Under the pieces are notes generated by a model that was given only the letters and a program-made list of their open reading frames with translations, ran no database searches and was not told the origin of the DNA. Of a stretch of 64,000 nt of DNA, positions 32,894-42,681 are shown piece after piece. The number at the start of each line of letters is the position of its first letter. Within the stretch, counting starts at the first letter, position 1. A program made the position numbers and the translations under genes. The DNA comes from CAVYWD01 sp963772225 (lineage in GTDB: Bacteria > Myxococcota > Myxococcia > Myxococcales > UBA5297): contig CAVYWD010000003.1 of assembly GCA_963772225.1 (NCBI GenBank), positions 799,367 to 863,366 on the forward strand, read 5' to 3'.

Positions 32894-33223
32894 TTACGAA
32901 ATGCGTAGAGCGCTCCGAAGCGTTGCTGCGAGTTCACTGAGCTTCTCCATATATACGGGCTGCATCTCGGGCTCCTTGAATGCAGTTACTCCGCGGGTTT
33001 GCGTATTTTCGAGTACCAGTGTGAGAAGGTGATCGAGTTCCTCAAGTTCAGCATGCCCAGCTTGCCGAAGGTCGAGTGTGTCGACCTCCGCCTCTATGCA
33101 GAAGCGGATATCGTTTGCCAGGCGAGGCGTGCTTTCCAAGTGGGGCGCGCTGTCATGGAAGAATCCGAACGAGACCCAATTGGCAACGGTCCAGTCAAGG
33201 TTGTGCGGCAGAAGAATGCTCAT
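32894..33223 (-). CDS. Candidate immunity protein for the 914-residue effector
   Basis: 109 residues, no family recognised. Cytosolic, acidic and helical in the second half (AGHAELEELDHLLTLVLEN). It begins 5 bp after the effector stop, with a GGAG ribosome-binding site inside the effector's end. Position and size are typical for an immunity gene, and nothing in the sequence proves it. Confidence 0.55.
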   Translation of the reverse strand: MSILLPHNLDWTVANWVSFGFFHDSAPHLESTPRLANDIRFCIEAEVDTLDLRQAGHAELEELDHLLTLVLENTQTRGVTAFKEPEMQPVYMEKLSELAATLRSALRIS

Positions 33224-33228
33224 GAAGT

Positions 33229-35973
33229 CTACTCCAATAGAATGAGGCGCGACTTCTCGGGCGCCCAGTTGTCTTCGATGTACTTTAGAACGGTGGCCTT
33301 TTGTTCCGGAGTCATGTTGCGTACGTCGAGCACTACGAAATCGATCGACTTTCGGAAATGCGCGTCGAGAGAGGGAAGGAACCTCTCAAGCGCCGGTGAG
33401 TGATATCGCGCTTTCCCGGGTGGAATGCCGAGAAGATCAAAGACCTTATCTTCAAACGGGCCACCCTTCTTGCCAACCCATTCGCCGGCTCCGGACGGAT
33501 CGCGTTCGAAGCCGCCGTAGCGCTGTTCGATATCCGCGCCGACTTCACCTTCGTATGCAAGATAGCCGCGTTTCGGGTCGGCACCAAGGGCTCTTTGTCG
33601 TCCGCCGACGGTGCTTTCGGGCACCTTCCCTCTCTGCGGCTCCCCCTGCAACTCCCCCGGTTCCTGGATGACATAGAGCCCCTCCGAGTCCCTCGGCGGC
33701 TCCTCCGGCACAGGCCGTGGAAACTCCTTCGCCACCTCCGCCTCGAACTCCACGATCTCCTTCGCGATCACGGGGACCAGGCGCTCGGCCTTGGACCGCC
33801 TCATGAGCTCGATTGAGTTGAGCAGGTACGTTGTCTTCGTTGTCCTGAGTTCCTCAAGCTTCTGCGCACGTCCAGAGTCTTCCGGCTTCTCGAGCGCGTC
33901 GAGATGTTCCTTGAGGACTTCCACTCGCTTCTTGAGCGCATCGCAGCGCTTGTAGAAGTACTCGCCATAAATCGGCTTCTTCTTCTCGGGCTTCGGCGCT
34001 CCATCGGCGGGAGGCTTCTCGAAACCGAGGCCTCCGGCAGGCTTGCCGGGCTTGCCGGACTTCGGGGCGGGCACGTCCTCGAGCTTGTGGGCGGGCTTCA
34101 CCGGCTCGATCTCCTCGACCACGCCGTCGTCGTTGACCTTCAGCTTGGAATTGGCCTCTGCCTCCGAGTTCTCGATGTGTTCCAAGAGGGCCTTCGCCTC
34201 CTTCGCCGCCGCTCGCATGCGACGAAGCTTGGCCACGCCGATGCCGCCGGCCAGGACGACGCCGAGGGCGAAGTAGTCCGCCATGGCGTCGAGGAGGGCC
34301 TCCGAGCCGGCCGTGAGGTGCCCCTCGGACAGCTTCGTGAGCTTTGCTTCGTTGAGCGCTGGAAGCTCCACCGGGCCCCCTCCAGCTTGGCCGGCGCCCG
34401 AGCTCCCGGAGGCGCTGCCCCTGCTCTCCGCGCTTTCTCGATGAAGCCGCTCCATTTGAGCGAAGTGCCGACCCGCGAGCGCGAGCTTCTCCATGTTGGT
34501 CAAGGCGAAGTCCACGCCCAGAATGGCCCCAACGGCGCGAGCCAACGCGATGAGCAGGTAACCTACCGCCCGGACTGGCGGGGAGGGACTGGCCTTGCAG
34601 GAGGCGGCCATCGCGTGGATGACGAAGAAGATGAAGGCGCCGACGGCGAACTCTATCGTCCGGCCCGCCAGTACGCCGGCCTTGTTCCGCTCGTGCATCT
34701 CGCGCGCGATGAAGAGGCCGTAGTTGAAGAGGCTCGCCGCCAAGGCAACCAGCTCGCGCGGGGGACCGCCAAGGCCCTGCTCGAGCGCTCGGAGGAAGGT
34801 GTAGATGTTCCGGTCCTGGACGTCGATCTCGACAATCGGGACACCGCGAACAACGAACATCACCGGGGCTCCCGGGACTGGAACCGGGAAGACCGCCTCG
34901 CGCTTCAGCTTCTCGAGGTCGACGCTGCGGTACTCGAGGTCCCTGAACGTGCCGCCCGCGCCAGGGAGCGCGACTCCGTGGCGGTCGTACAGCAACCATC
35001 GAGGGTCGCCTTCGCATGCGGCCCCGCTTACGCACGGTCGCCGCAGAACGCCGATATCGGCTCGCTTCCCGTGCTTGTCGACCAGGAACCCGATGCCGAT
35101 GAGCAGCATGTTCCGCCGAGCCAGATCGTTCTTCACCCGGGCCTGGAAGAAGATCGCCTCTTCCATCTGCTTGAACTCTTCGAGGCCGGGCGGCGGCTGT
35201 ACGGAACTCCGCGACCAATCGAACTCGCCGTACCCCTGCGTGAACAGGTTCGTGATGGTTTCGACGACCGCTGGGCTCGACTCGCGCAGCTTCTGGAGCT
35301 TCTCCTCGGTGAGCCCGCCCGTCGCGAGGCTGTGGTCGACCTCGATGTTTCCGAAGTGCTCGACGAACTCGAGGAAGATTCGGGCCAGGGACTCGTCGAG
35401 TAGGTAGCTCGGATCGCTGTGCACGGGCTCGGATATGTGCAGGCCTCGAATGTCGCCATCGTCGCGATCGTAGGCGACCTTTAGAAGGATCTCGCGGCCC
35501 TTCTCGGCGGCGGAACGAACCGCCTCGGTGACCTCGGCCTTCTGCCAGGCGATGTTCTTCTTGCTGTGCGGGAGATTGCCGAACTGCCACATGATCGCGA
35601 GGTCAAGGCTTTTCAGCCGATCTTGGAGGGCAGCGACAACCGTCTCGTGGACATTGCTCCAGGTGGGCTCGAAGGAAGTCGCGTAGATGGTCCCGCTCTG
35701 GTCCGGCTCCGAGAGCTTTATCTTCCATGTCCCCGGGGGAAACCAGCTATAGACGAGCTGCGCGACCGGCCGGTGCTCGGAGGCCGGATAGAAGCGGACG
35801 TAGCCTCGTTTGTGCTCGGGCCCGCGCTTCTCCAAGGGGTCGTAATACACGAAGATCTCTTTGAGCGGGCCCACGTTTAGCCGAAGGTGGATCTGTTGCA
35901 CCGGGCCGACGACCTCCATGCCCGGGGGTGGGCGAATTATCTTGTAGAGCTTCGATTCGGCATTCCCTGCCAT
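33229..35973 (-). CDS. Large putative T6SS effector with membrane segments and C-terminal toxin-like domain
   Basis: 914 residues. The N-terminal ~420 residues are a soluble, beta-rich region of unknown fold. Hydrophobic segments lie near 440-458, 469-490 and 565-583, followed by a Pro/Lys-rich linker (615-670), a coiled coil (675-750) and a C-terminal domain (about 780-914; FEDKVFDLLGIPPGKARYHS, RKSIDFVVLDVRNMTPEQKA). That modular design, ending in a compact domain, is typical of polymorphic toxins. It follows the VgrG gene and precedes a small gene. The toxin fold is not identified. Initiation is at ATG 35973. Confidence 0.65.
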   Translation of the reverse strand: MAGNAESKLYKIIRPPPGMEVVGPVQQIHLRLNVGPLKEIFVYYDPLEKRGPEHKRGYVRFYPASEHRPVAQLVYSWFPPGTWKIKLSEPDQSGTIYATSFEPTWSNVHETVVAALQDRLKSLDLAIMWQFGNLPHSKKNIAWQKAEVTEAVRSAAEKGREILLKVAYDRDDGDIRGLHISEPVHSDPSYLLDESLARIFLEFVEHFGNIEVDHSLATGGLTEEKLQKLRESSPAVVETITNLFTQGYGEFDWSRSSVQPPPGLEEFKQMEEAIFFQARVKNDLARRNMLLIGIGFLVDKHGKRADIGVLRRPCVSGAACEGDPRWLLYDRHGVALPGAGGTFRDLEYRSVDLEKLKREAVFPVPVPGAPVMFVVRGVPIVEIDVQDRNIYTFLRALEQGLGGPPRELVALAASLFNYGLFIAREMHERNKAGVLAGRTIEFAVGAFIFFVIHAMAASCKASPSPPVRAVGYLLIALARAVGAILGVDFALTNMEKLALAGRHFAQMERLHRESAESRGSASGSSGAGQAGGGPVELPALNEAKLTKLSEGHLTAGSEALLDAMADYFALGVVLAGGIGVAKLRRMRAAAKEAKALLEHIENSEAEANSKLKVNDDGVVEEIEPVKPAHKLEDVPAPKSGKPGKPAGGLGFEKPPADGAPKPEKKKPIYGEYFYKRCDALKKRVEVLKEHLDALEKPEDSGRAQKLEELRTTKTTYLLNSIELMRRSKAERLVPVIAKEIVEFEAEVAKEFPRPVPEEPPRDSEGLYVIQEPGELQGEPQRGKVPESTVGGRQRALGADPKRGYLAYEGEVGADIEQRYGGFERDPSGAGEWVGKKGGPFEDKVFDLLGIPPGKARYHSPALERFLPSLDAHFRKSIDFVVLDVRNMTPEQKATVLKYIEDNWAPEKSRLILLE

Positions 35974-36009
35974 TCGGGTTCCTCGACGCCTCGAGAGCGC
36001 AGGACGGGT

Positions 36010-37614
36010 TCACGCTGCTTCAGGTGGTTCGGCGTTGCGATGTGCGTCGCCTGAGTCGCCTTCACCTGCTTCGGGCTCGCATTGGCTGTCGGCCTCCCCG
36101 CTGTCCGATGCCTCCTGGAAGGGGACCTCCCGGAAGCACGCCGACGCGCTGTCGGCCCCTGTGGTGTCGAGCGAATACGACAGGTGAGCGGGGCACCCTG
36201 CGAAGGCGATGTCGGCGGCGCCGGTGCCGTCTTCGGTCTTGGCGCCATCGGCCGCCGCCAAGCTCTGCTCGTGCGAGTCGTCGGTTGCCGACAGGTGATG
36301 CTCCTGCTCTGCCGCCGCGTCCTGGTCGACGTGCAACCGAACGTGAAGCACCCCCGTGGAGCGGAGAGGGCAGACCCTGAGCACGTTGCGCCGGCCGGAC
36401 GCGAGCCCGGACTCGCGCCATGGCACTGGGACCAGGAGCACGCCCGGTGAGTCACCGTCGCTGAAGATGTAGTTCTTCCCGTCGGCCGTCCTCTTCGTGC
36501 AACCGACGTCGGCGAACAGGTGCTCATCGATCTCGGCGGGAGCCTTCGTGCCCCAGTTGAAGAACGCCAAGTCCTGCCACTTGAGCCCAGCGTCCTGCGC
36601 GATGCTCTCCAGGGTGTCGCCGGACCGGACCTTCCTGCGGGCGACCTGGACGATGGCCTGCGGGCGGTCTCGCGGTGCCTGCCCGTCGGTCGCATCTGTT
36701 GAGGGCGACTTCTCACCCGTTCCGGCGATCTCGACGCACTCGCTGTACTTGAGCCCGGCGAAGCTCGAGCGTGCCTCGCAGCCCCCTGGGTCCACCGGGT
36801 CCAGCCGAATGCGACCGTCCTGTCCCGTCGATCGCATCGACCCGTCGCCGCCAGGTGACTCGAGGACGATCGGCAGATTGGCCACGGGCTCGCCGCTCTT
36901 GTCCCAGACCACCTGCACCTCGACCCAGCTCGAGTCCGGCACGACGGGCGAGGGAGTCCGCAGGACCTTGACGGGCTCCATCGTCTCGATCCACGGGCAG
37001 CTGTCGTTGCTGTCGACGAGGACCACGGTCTCGGTGTCGCTCTCCTTGTCGCCTTGCTCGAAGTAGAAGAAGAACCCCTCGTCCGCCATGAGGCGCCGGA
37101 TGAAGTTCCAATCCGACTCCTGGTACTGGGTGCAGATCTCGCGTGTCGCGTAGGCGCGCGTCAGGTTCAGCCGGATCCTTCGGTCGAAGGGCTCCAGGGC
37201 CTCCTTGACGACGTCCTCGATGATCTTTGGCGCGGTGGCGTTTTCGAAGATGCGGCTGTCCTTGCCATGTTGAAGCGCCCAAAGCGCCGCGGCGAAGCTG
37301 ATTCGAGCGCAGGCGTTCTCCGGGTTCATGCTCTGCTCGACACGGTAGACGATCCCCTTGAAGAAGCGCTTCCTGCTCAGCCCGCGGGACAGCAGCAGCG
37401 CGCAGGATTTCCCGAGCAGGTCCTTGAAGGACGCCCCTCTCGACGGTGCGATGATGTCCACGGTGCCGTGGTACGGGTAGGCGAGGCGTTCGGTCACCTC
37501 GAACTCGAGGACCTCCCACTCGTCCCAGCCCTTGCCGTTCTTCGTCTTGAGGACCGCCTCGACCTTGGCGAGTGGCTCCACGTCGTCGCTGTCGGAGAGT
37601 TCCATTGCTTCCAC
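36010..37614 (-). CDS. VgrG-like hub protein with Ig-like and LysM domains, no spike
   Basis: 534 residues. The hub domain matches the 9391 protein closely (RKRFFKGIVYRVE; NLTRAYATREICTQYQESDW; NFIRRLMADEGFFFYF). An Ig-like region follows (about 290-370), then a LysM (VRSGDTLESIAQDAGLKWQD) and an acidic C-terminal tail. No gp5 OB/beta-helix is visible. GTG 37614 is preferred because GGAGGAG lies 6 nt upstream; ATG 37605 is three codons downstream. The start overlaps the end of the FHA gene. It is followed by the large effector, its probable cargo. Confidence 0.8.
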   Translation of the reverse strand: MEAMELSDSDDVEPLAKVEAVLKTKNGKGWDEWEVLEFEVTERLAYPYHGTVDIIAPSRGASFKDLLGKSCALLLSRGLSRKRFFKGIVYRVEQSMNPENACARISFAAALWALQHGKDSRIFENATAPKIIEDVVKEALEPFDRRIRLNLTRAYATREICTQYQESDWNFIRRLMADEGFFFYFEQGDKESDTETVVLVDSNDSCPWIETMEPVKVLRTPSPVVPDSSWVEVQVVWDKSGEPVANLPIVLESPGGDGSMRSTGQDGRIRLDPVDPGGCEARSSFAGLKYSECVEIAGTGEKSPSTDATDGQAPRDRPQAIVQVARRKVRSGDTLESIAQDAGLKWQDLAFFNWGTKAPAEIDEHLFADVGCTKRTADGKNYIFSDGDSPGVLLVPVPWRESGLASGRRNVLRVCPLRSTGVLHVRLHVDQDAAAEQEHHLSATDDSHEQSLAAADGAKTEDGTGAADIAFAGCPAHLSYSLDTTGADSASACFREVPFQEASDSGEADSQCEPEAGEGDSGDAHRNAEPPEAA

Positions 37615-37616
37615 AA

Positions 37617-37929
37617 CTACTCCTCCGCATCCGAGTCTATTCGGAAGACCGCGTACCACTCGGACGCGCGGATTTGTTTGCCCTCGACCAGCCTGGCCTG
37701 CTTCACGAGCTCGCCTGCGACCTCGGTTCCCTGACCGGACAGGTCCTTGAGCCGCCAGCTCCCTCCGATCCTCTCGATGGCAAATTGCCGTTCCGGTAAG
37801 AGCGGGTCGGGAAAAACGGTGTCGTTGCAAGCTCCTCGGCCGAATGTGTGGCGATCTCCAGGGAGCCGGATCCGGACGAGAACCGCAGGCGGGTCGTCTC
37901 CGCAGCGATAGAAAAACCAGCCGGGCCAT
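37617..37929 (-). pseudogene. Small FHA-domain protein, frameshift in a T5 run at 37912-37916
   Basis: An FHA domain (HTFGRGACNDTVFPDPLLPE, WRLKDLSGQGTEV) ending SDAEE lies in a frame with no usable start codon. ATG 37929 gives MARLVF, and skipping one T of the following T5 run continues into YRCGDDPPAV, reproducing the start of FHA domain 1 of the 30991 protein (MPKLLFYRKNDE). So the gene is ~103 residues with one extra base. It may be an assembly error, since homopolymers are error-prone. It probably binds phosphothreonine on a secretion-island protein. Confidence 0.7.
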
Positions 37930-37939
37930 GCACGTCTCG

Positions 37940-38725
37940 CTATTCGATATGCACTTCCGCGATCTCGGCGAGATCGTGATGCACCCGACCGCAGAGGCTC
38001 ACGAGGCCATCGAGCGCCGCGGGGTGGAACGCGCATTTGGTGAGCTCCCAGATGAACACCTCGCCGCCGTCGTCGTCCCATTCGCCTTGGCCATTGGGGA
38101 TGCAGCCGCACTCCTCCGGCGGCGTCGGCGCGACGCCGTAGGCGCCGACCGTTAGCCCGACTCCGAGCCCGAGGATCTCTCCTGCCACCTCCTCGGATTT
38201 CTCGTCGCCCTCGACGGGCATCCTGAACCGGACGCGCAGGACCCTGTAGTCGCTTTCCGAGTCCTCGATGACGTAGGGAAACGGAAGGTTGGGCGCGAGC
38301 GGCGGGTATGGGTTGTCGAGGTCCTTGTCGACGGCAATGGCCGCGTGCGTGAGGCCGTTGGCGCGCAGGCCCGCGCTTTTGATGGGCGCGACATCGGAGT
38401 GCGCGACGAGGAGGAGGGAAAGCAGGCAATGGCTCGCGCGCTCGTCGAGCTTGCCGGGCGGGAAGGTGAAGACTCCGCCCTTGGAGCGTTTCAGGAAGGT
38501 CGGGTCATCGACCGTCGACTCCCAGGGCGGGAACACCGTTCCGCCCCAAGCCCCCGAGGAGCCGCCGAGCTCGAACGGCGCGACGTAGCTCTCCAGGGCT
38601 TCGGCCTTCTCGTCCGAAAGCGGGCCGACTGTTTCGACCCAGAGGTCGACGGAGCGTTGTCCGTCCCATGGATTGCGAGTTGAAACCTCGAATGAGAATG
38701 GCAAAAGATAGTTCGTTATAAGCAT
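37940..38725 (-). CDS. Unknown protein of the secretion island
   Basis: 261 residues (MLITNYLLPFSFEVSTRNPW...). No recognised family, signal peptide or membrane segment. Mostly beta strands with a two-Cys motif (EECGCIPNGQGEWDD) and a C-terminal helix with ELTKCAFHP and LCGRVHHDL. Placed between the ketosynthase-like and FHA genes with short gaps, so probably co-transcribed. It may be a T6SS accessory or chaperone, by context only. Confidence 0.6.
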   Translation of the reverse strand: MLITNYLLPFSFEVSTRNPWDGQRSVDLWVETVGPLSDEKAEALESYVAPFELGGSSGAWGGTVFPPWESTVDDPTFLKRSKGGVFTFPPGKLDERASHCLLSLLLVAHSDVAPIKSAGLRANGLTHAAIAVDKDLDNPYPPLAPNLPFPYVIEDSESDYRVLRVRFRMPVEGDEKSEEVAGEILGLGVGLTVGAYGVAPTPPEECGCIPNGQGEWDDDGGEVFIWELTKCAFHPAALDGLVSLCGRVHHDLAEIAEVHIE

Positions 38726-38743
38726 GCGGTCCTCCTCCTGTGG

Positions 38744-39802
38744 TTACCGTGGGCCGTCGAGCACGGCGGCGCCGCGAACGCCGCCGTCGGAGCTCGCCCA
38801 GATCAAGGCTCGCGGTCCCGGGGCGTAGTCCCGCGCCCAAGATTGCACGGCCAGCACTCCAGCCAGCGCACCGGATGCCGCTCCTACATCGCCACAGCTC
38901 GTGGCCGGGGAGACGTAGGTAACGCTCCTCAGGGCGCTCTGCGAGCGCTGGAGCGTAGCGCCCCACTCCTCGACGCGGTAGCGCTCCCCGTTGACGTCGC
39001 AGTAGGTCGCGTCCGCAGCCTCGTCAGGTAGGCGCAGGCGCGCGAATGCTTGTGCGATTGCAGCGCCCAGGCCAAGACCACCGACCTCCTCGTCGCCGCG
39101 GATGACGTGTTCCTCGTGCCCAATCCCAACGCCGCGGACGCGCGCCAGCGACGGGAGGCCGAGTCGGCGCACAGTCTCATCGCTCGCGAGGAGAAGGGCG
39201 GCGGCGGCCTCGCCGACCACGAACCCTCCGCGCCTGTCTCGTCCACGGAGCCGGCCGTCTTCGGAGAGCCAGTTGATGACGTCGGCGTCGAGGTAGCTGT
39301 CGACGCCACACACGAGGAAGAGCTCATCCGGGCGGGCCGCCAATCGTTCCTCGGCGAGATTGAGACCCTCGAAGGCAGCGGCGTGGCCCCGGCCGGCGAG
39401 CTCGACGGTCAGCCGATGGCCATTCGGCAGGGGCACGTCCGTGAGCATGCCAGCCAGCTCTTGGGCGCTCCCGCCTTGGAAGCCAGGGCGCTCCTCCGGT
39501 AGGCCGAGAAGCATGGCCACTTGAAGCCTTGCCAGGGTCGACGCGGGGAGCTGCTCCTTGAGCTTCTTCGCGACCTCCGCGACGACACTCGTTGCGAGGA
39601 GCGCCAGTCGTTGCGGGCCCTGCACCGCGGGGTCGAGCTTCGCGTCGCAGCCCGCGAGGAGGTTCTTGCCCTTGCCATCTACAAACGAAGGATGCGGCTG
39701 CATTCGAACGACTCCAGCCCGGATGGCCGCGGCAGAGCTTTCTGCCTTCAGCCCAACCGGCGTTCGGGCTCCCACCGCTACGACGTGCACGTCCGCGCTC
39801 AT
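38744..39802 (-). CDS. Ketosynthase-fold protein without catalytic residues
   Basis: 352 residues. The thiolase fold of beta-ketoacyl synthases is evident (VVAVGARTPVGL, FVVGEAAAALLLAS, GDVGAASGALAGVLAV). All three active-site positions are altered: the Cys region is AGRGHAAAFEG, the first His position is CDVNGERYRVEEW and the second (GHxxGAAG) is CGDVGAASG. So it cannot condense acyl groups. Related genes occur in T6SS clusters, where a structural or adaptor role is likely. The start overlaps the DUF2169 stop (39799-39802). Confidence 0.7.
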   Translation of the reverse strand: MSADVHVVAVGARTPVGLKAESSAAAIRAGVVRMQPHPSFVDGKGKNLLAGCDAKLDPAVQGPQRLALLATSVVAEVAKKLKEQLPASTLARLQVAMLLGLPEERPGFQGGSAQELAGMLTDVPLPNGHRLTVELAGRGHAAAFEGLNLAEERLAARPDELFLVCGVDSYLDADVINWLSEDGRLRGRDRRGGFVVGEAAAALLLASDETVRRLGLPSLARVRGVGIGHEEHVIRGDEEVGGLGLGAAIAQAFARLRLPDEAADATYCDVNGERYRVEEWGATLQRSQSALRSVTYVSPATSCGDVGAASGALAGVLAVQSWARDYAPGPRALIWASSDGGVRGAAVLDGPR

Positions 39803-40813
39803 GTCAGGTACGCCTTCTCGCCGATCGTGGTCTCGTCCAAGAAGTCGACATCCCGCGGGCGCACGGGGAGGTGGGTCTGCCAGACCATGTAGAGGCGCAT
39901 CGGGTCAGGTTCGAGGATGACGCTCGCGAGGGTGCTGCGGTGCTCTTCCTCGCGGCCCCGGATACGCGTCGTGAAGGTGAGATAGATCTTCGGCAGCTCG
40001 AACCGGAGGAGCCCCTCCTTGGTCAGGTTCACGAGCTCCACGCGCTCTCCTCCGCGCAACGGCGCCGAAGGCTGCTGGTCGAGCGGCGCGCACATCGCGA
40101 ACCGCTCGTCGTAGTCGTCGGGGAGGAAGGGCTTCTTCGCCTGCTCCCAGCGAGCGTCGTAGGTCCCGGCGCGTTCGAGGCGCGGGGCCCAGGCCCGGTC
40201 GATGGGGCCGAAGCCTGCCGGTCCTGCCTTCTTCGGATCCGTCTCGGAGGTACTCGATCGCGTGGGCGGGCTTCTCGTGCAGCGATGAGAGATCCACCGC
40301 GAAGCCCCTGCCGACCGGGTTGCGGCTGTCGATTCGATGCTGGGACGCATCGGCGGCCGAGGTGTCGGCGCCGCCGAAGGCGAGCTCGTAGGTGATTGGC
40401 CGGCTGACAAACGGCGCCGGGCGCCGTGGTCGTCAGGCCCAGAAGGCGCTTGCGGTAGAACCGCTCGCCGTGAACGACCACGGTCTTCTCGAGGCCGCCC
40501 ACCCGCAGCGAGACGGGAACTGTGGGGGCAGGGATTCCATTCGGAGCGTGAGCGCTGCCCGAGGAGCACCACGTCCGTCCCGGGCTTGGCGGCGAGCAGA
40601 TCGGAGTCGTAGCGCAGGCTCGAGAGCCCCGGCTCGCCGAAGTATTCCGGGGCGAGCACGGGCGGCACCTGCTCATCCGCGAGCTTCGCGGCGCCGCTCG
40701 CCGAGAGGTTGAAAGTCGCCTTTACCGCCACGATCCACTGGTGCGCACCATTCACGGCGCGCGCCCAATTGCGCTCGGCGGCGTACGGCGTCTCGGTTGT
40801 CGAGGGCCCACAT
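39799..40813 (-). pseudogene. DUF2169 protein, broken by four frameshifts
   Basis: The recomposed protein begins MWALDNR/TPYAAERNWARAV and contains the DUF2169 landmarks WIVAVKATFNLS, VVVHGERFYRKR, RPITYELAFGG and PAGFGPIDRAWAPR, ending TTIGEKAYLT. Frame changes are needed near 40790, 40555, 40421 and 40235. Each is a single base, and similarity continues at once. DUF2169 proteins are T6SS accessories that help load PAAR/VgrG-linked effectors. Either a recent pseudogene or indel errors. Confidence 0.75.
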
Positions 40814-40817
40814 CGAG

Positions 40818-42172
40818 TCACCATTCGCTGAAAGGGTTCGGCGGGAAGCGCCCCAGAGCGCTGCGCCCGGCCGCCATTGCTCGGCGCTGCTCGCGAGAGA
40901 AGGCCTGCGTGTCGAGCAGGATCCTCCCGCGGGAGCGGAAGGCGAGCGCGAGCGCCCAGCCGTGTCGAAGGCCAAGCGGCCCCGTTTCGAGGGCGTGAAA
41001 AAGGGCATCCTCGGAGAACGGCTCGCCCAGGATGTGGCGCTTCGTTGCCGAGTGAGCGCTCGCGAACTTCGCCCACCATCGCCGGATCGCCGATTCGTTC
41101 GGAACCGGCAAGGCATCCTCGGGCTGGGGCACGAGGTCCGCATCGAGGTCGTCCTTCTCGAGCGGCGGAAGTGGGTCCTCGTCTGCTTCGGGTCCGTTCG
41201 AAGCGAAAGCGGAATCGCGGAGGTTGAGCCCGGTGATCGCCGCGATGGCCTGCGCCGCAACCTTAGCCTCGACCGCTCGCTTTGCGGTGAGGTGCTCCAG
41301 GAGGAGCGGCACCATGCCGAGGTTCCCCGAGTACCCGAGCGCGCGGAGAACCCAGAGCCTGATGGTCTGGGCGCGAGCGCGCCTGGGCGAGGCGAGCGTG
41401 TTCCGCCGGGCCGCCCAGGAGCGCGTAGGCGACCATCGCCCAGGGGTGGACCTGCTCGGGGTCGAGCGCATCGCTCTCGCAACGGCGCCAAGCCCATGGC
41501 TCGCCCCAGGTGAGGCCAACGCGGAGCGCTCGGTCGCGGACGGCCTGCGACGGGCTACCGCAGAGCTTCTGGACGGCGAGCGAGCACGTCGGCGCGCGTT
41601 CGCCTCGAAGGCAGTACAGCGCGGCCTCCTGCACGGGTTCCAGGCCGCTCATGAGCCAAGAGGCCAGGCTCGGGGGACGTAGATGGGCCAGGGCGGCGAG
41701 GGTCGAGCCAGGCGCTCACGTCCGAGCCCGCTGGCGCCTGCGCAATGCGCTCCATGGCGAGCTGCTCGAGCTCCGGGGTAATGGCAAGACGGCAGCCTGC
41801 CAGCGCGCCACTTCGAACGGCGGGGTTCTCATGCTCCAAGAGGCCTTGGAGGCCCTCCAGGTCTCCAGCTCGCGCGAGCACGAGGGCCAGCGCCGCCGCG
41901 GGACCCGTATTGGACTCGTCGAGGTCGGCAAGAAGCGGCTGCGCGAGCTGGGTGGTCGCCTGCGGACCGGCGATGAGCAGCCCGTCGAGATCCGCGAGCG
42001 TTCGGTCCTCGATGCCGCTGGCAAGGTCAGCAAGGGTGAGGAAGGGGTGGCTGAGCGTCTGTTCGAGCTTCCGAACGCCGTGGCTTACGTCGCCCAGGTG
42101 CTGCTCGAGAACCTCCGAGATCACCTCATCATCGGCTTCCTTGGGGCTTGTCCGCGCGCTGATCGCGACCAT
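40818..42172 (-). pseudogene. TIGR02270-like HEAT-repeat protein, two frameshifts
   Basis: Composed of three frames: MVAISARTSPKEADDEVISE ... AWLD (to about 41700), LAALAHLRPPSLASWLMSGL ... EHARLA (to about 41375) and QTIRLWVLRALGYSGNLGMV ... NPFSEW. Helical repeats with LALVLARAGDLEGLQGLL-type pairs and the TIGR02270 layout (T6SS-associated, function unknown). Single-base indels explain both shifts. It lies between the DUF6484 and DUF2169 genes with 3-5 bp gaps. Confidence 0.7.
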
Positions 42173-42175
42173 GGC

Positions 42176-42658
42176 TCACTCCACCCGGACCTGGGCGCCG
42201 CGTACCCGGTTCACGCCCGCGGAGTCGCTCACGATGTGCGTTCCGCGAAGGACGAGGCGGCCATTGCGACGGAGTGTGATGCTCGCCTTGCCGCAGCGCA
42301 GGACAAGCTGGTCTTCGGCTTCGAGCGAGCGCGTGCCTTCAAGGTTCGAATTGCGGCCTTTGCTCCTACGCAGGTGCATAGCGCGGGACTCGGCTGCGAG
42401 CAGCTCGAGGATGATGGGCCGGTCGGGACGCCCTTCCTCGAACACCAGCAGAACCTCGGGCCGCGGAGCGCAAGCCGTAGGACGGGGGAGCTCGTCGATC
42501 GGCACGACCGAACGAGCGGGAAGTGGACCTTTGGCATTGCCGGCGAACTCGACCCATACCTGGGTCCCGCTGCGCCGGACAATGCTGCCTATCAGGTGGC
42601 CAGGGATTCGCTGCCGGAGAAACGCCACAGTTTTTTGTGCCTGCTCGAACTTGCGCAT
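42176..42658 (-). CDS. DUF6484 domain protein
   Basis: 160 residues. LIGSIVRRSGTQVWVEFAG, LPARSVVPI and PEVLLVFEEGRPDRPIILEL fit the DUF6484 beta-barrel found in T6SS effector islands next to DUF2169/TIGR02270. The C-terminal LRCGKASITLRRNGRLVLRG resembles VgrG-type strand repeats. 3 bp before the TIGR02270 start, so coupled. Confidence 0.75.
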   Translation of the reverse strand: MRKFEQAQKTVAFLRQRIPGHLIGSIVRRSGTQVWVEFAGNAKGPLPARSVVPIDELPRPTACAPRPEVLLVFEEGRPDRPIILELLAAESRAMHLRRSKGRNSNLEGTRSLEAEDQLVLRCGKASITLRRNGRLVLRGTHIVSDSAGVNRVRGAQVRVE

Positions 42659-42681
42659 GCTCCCTCCTTTGTCTGAGGCGC

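Noticed and set aside
33854..35590. 578-codon minus-strand frame and 499-codon plus-strand frame over the large effector
   Set aside because: Both are out-of-frame shadows of the 914-residue effector, which has clear domain structure.
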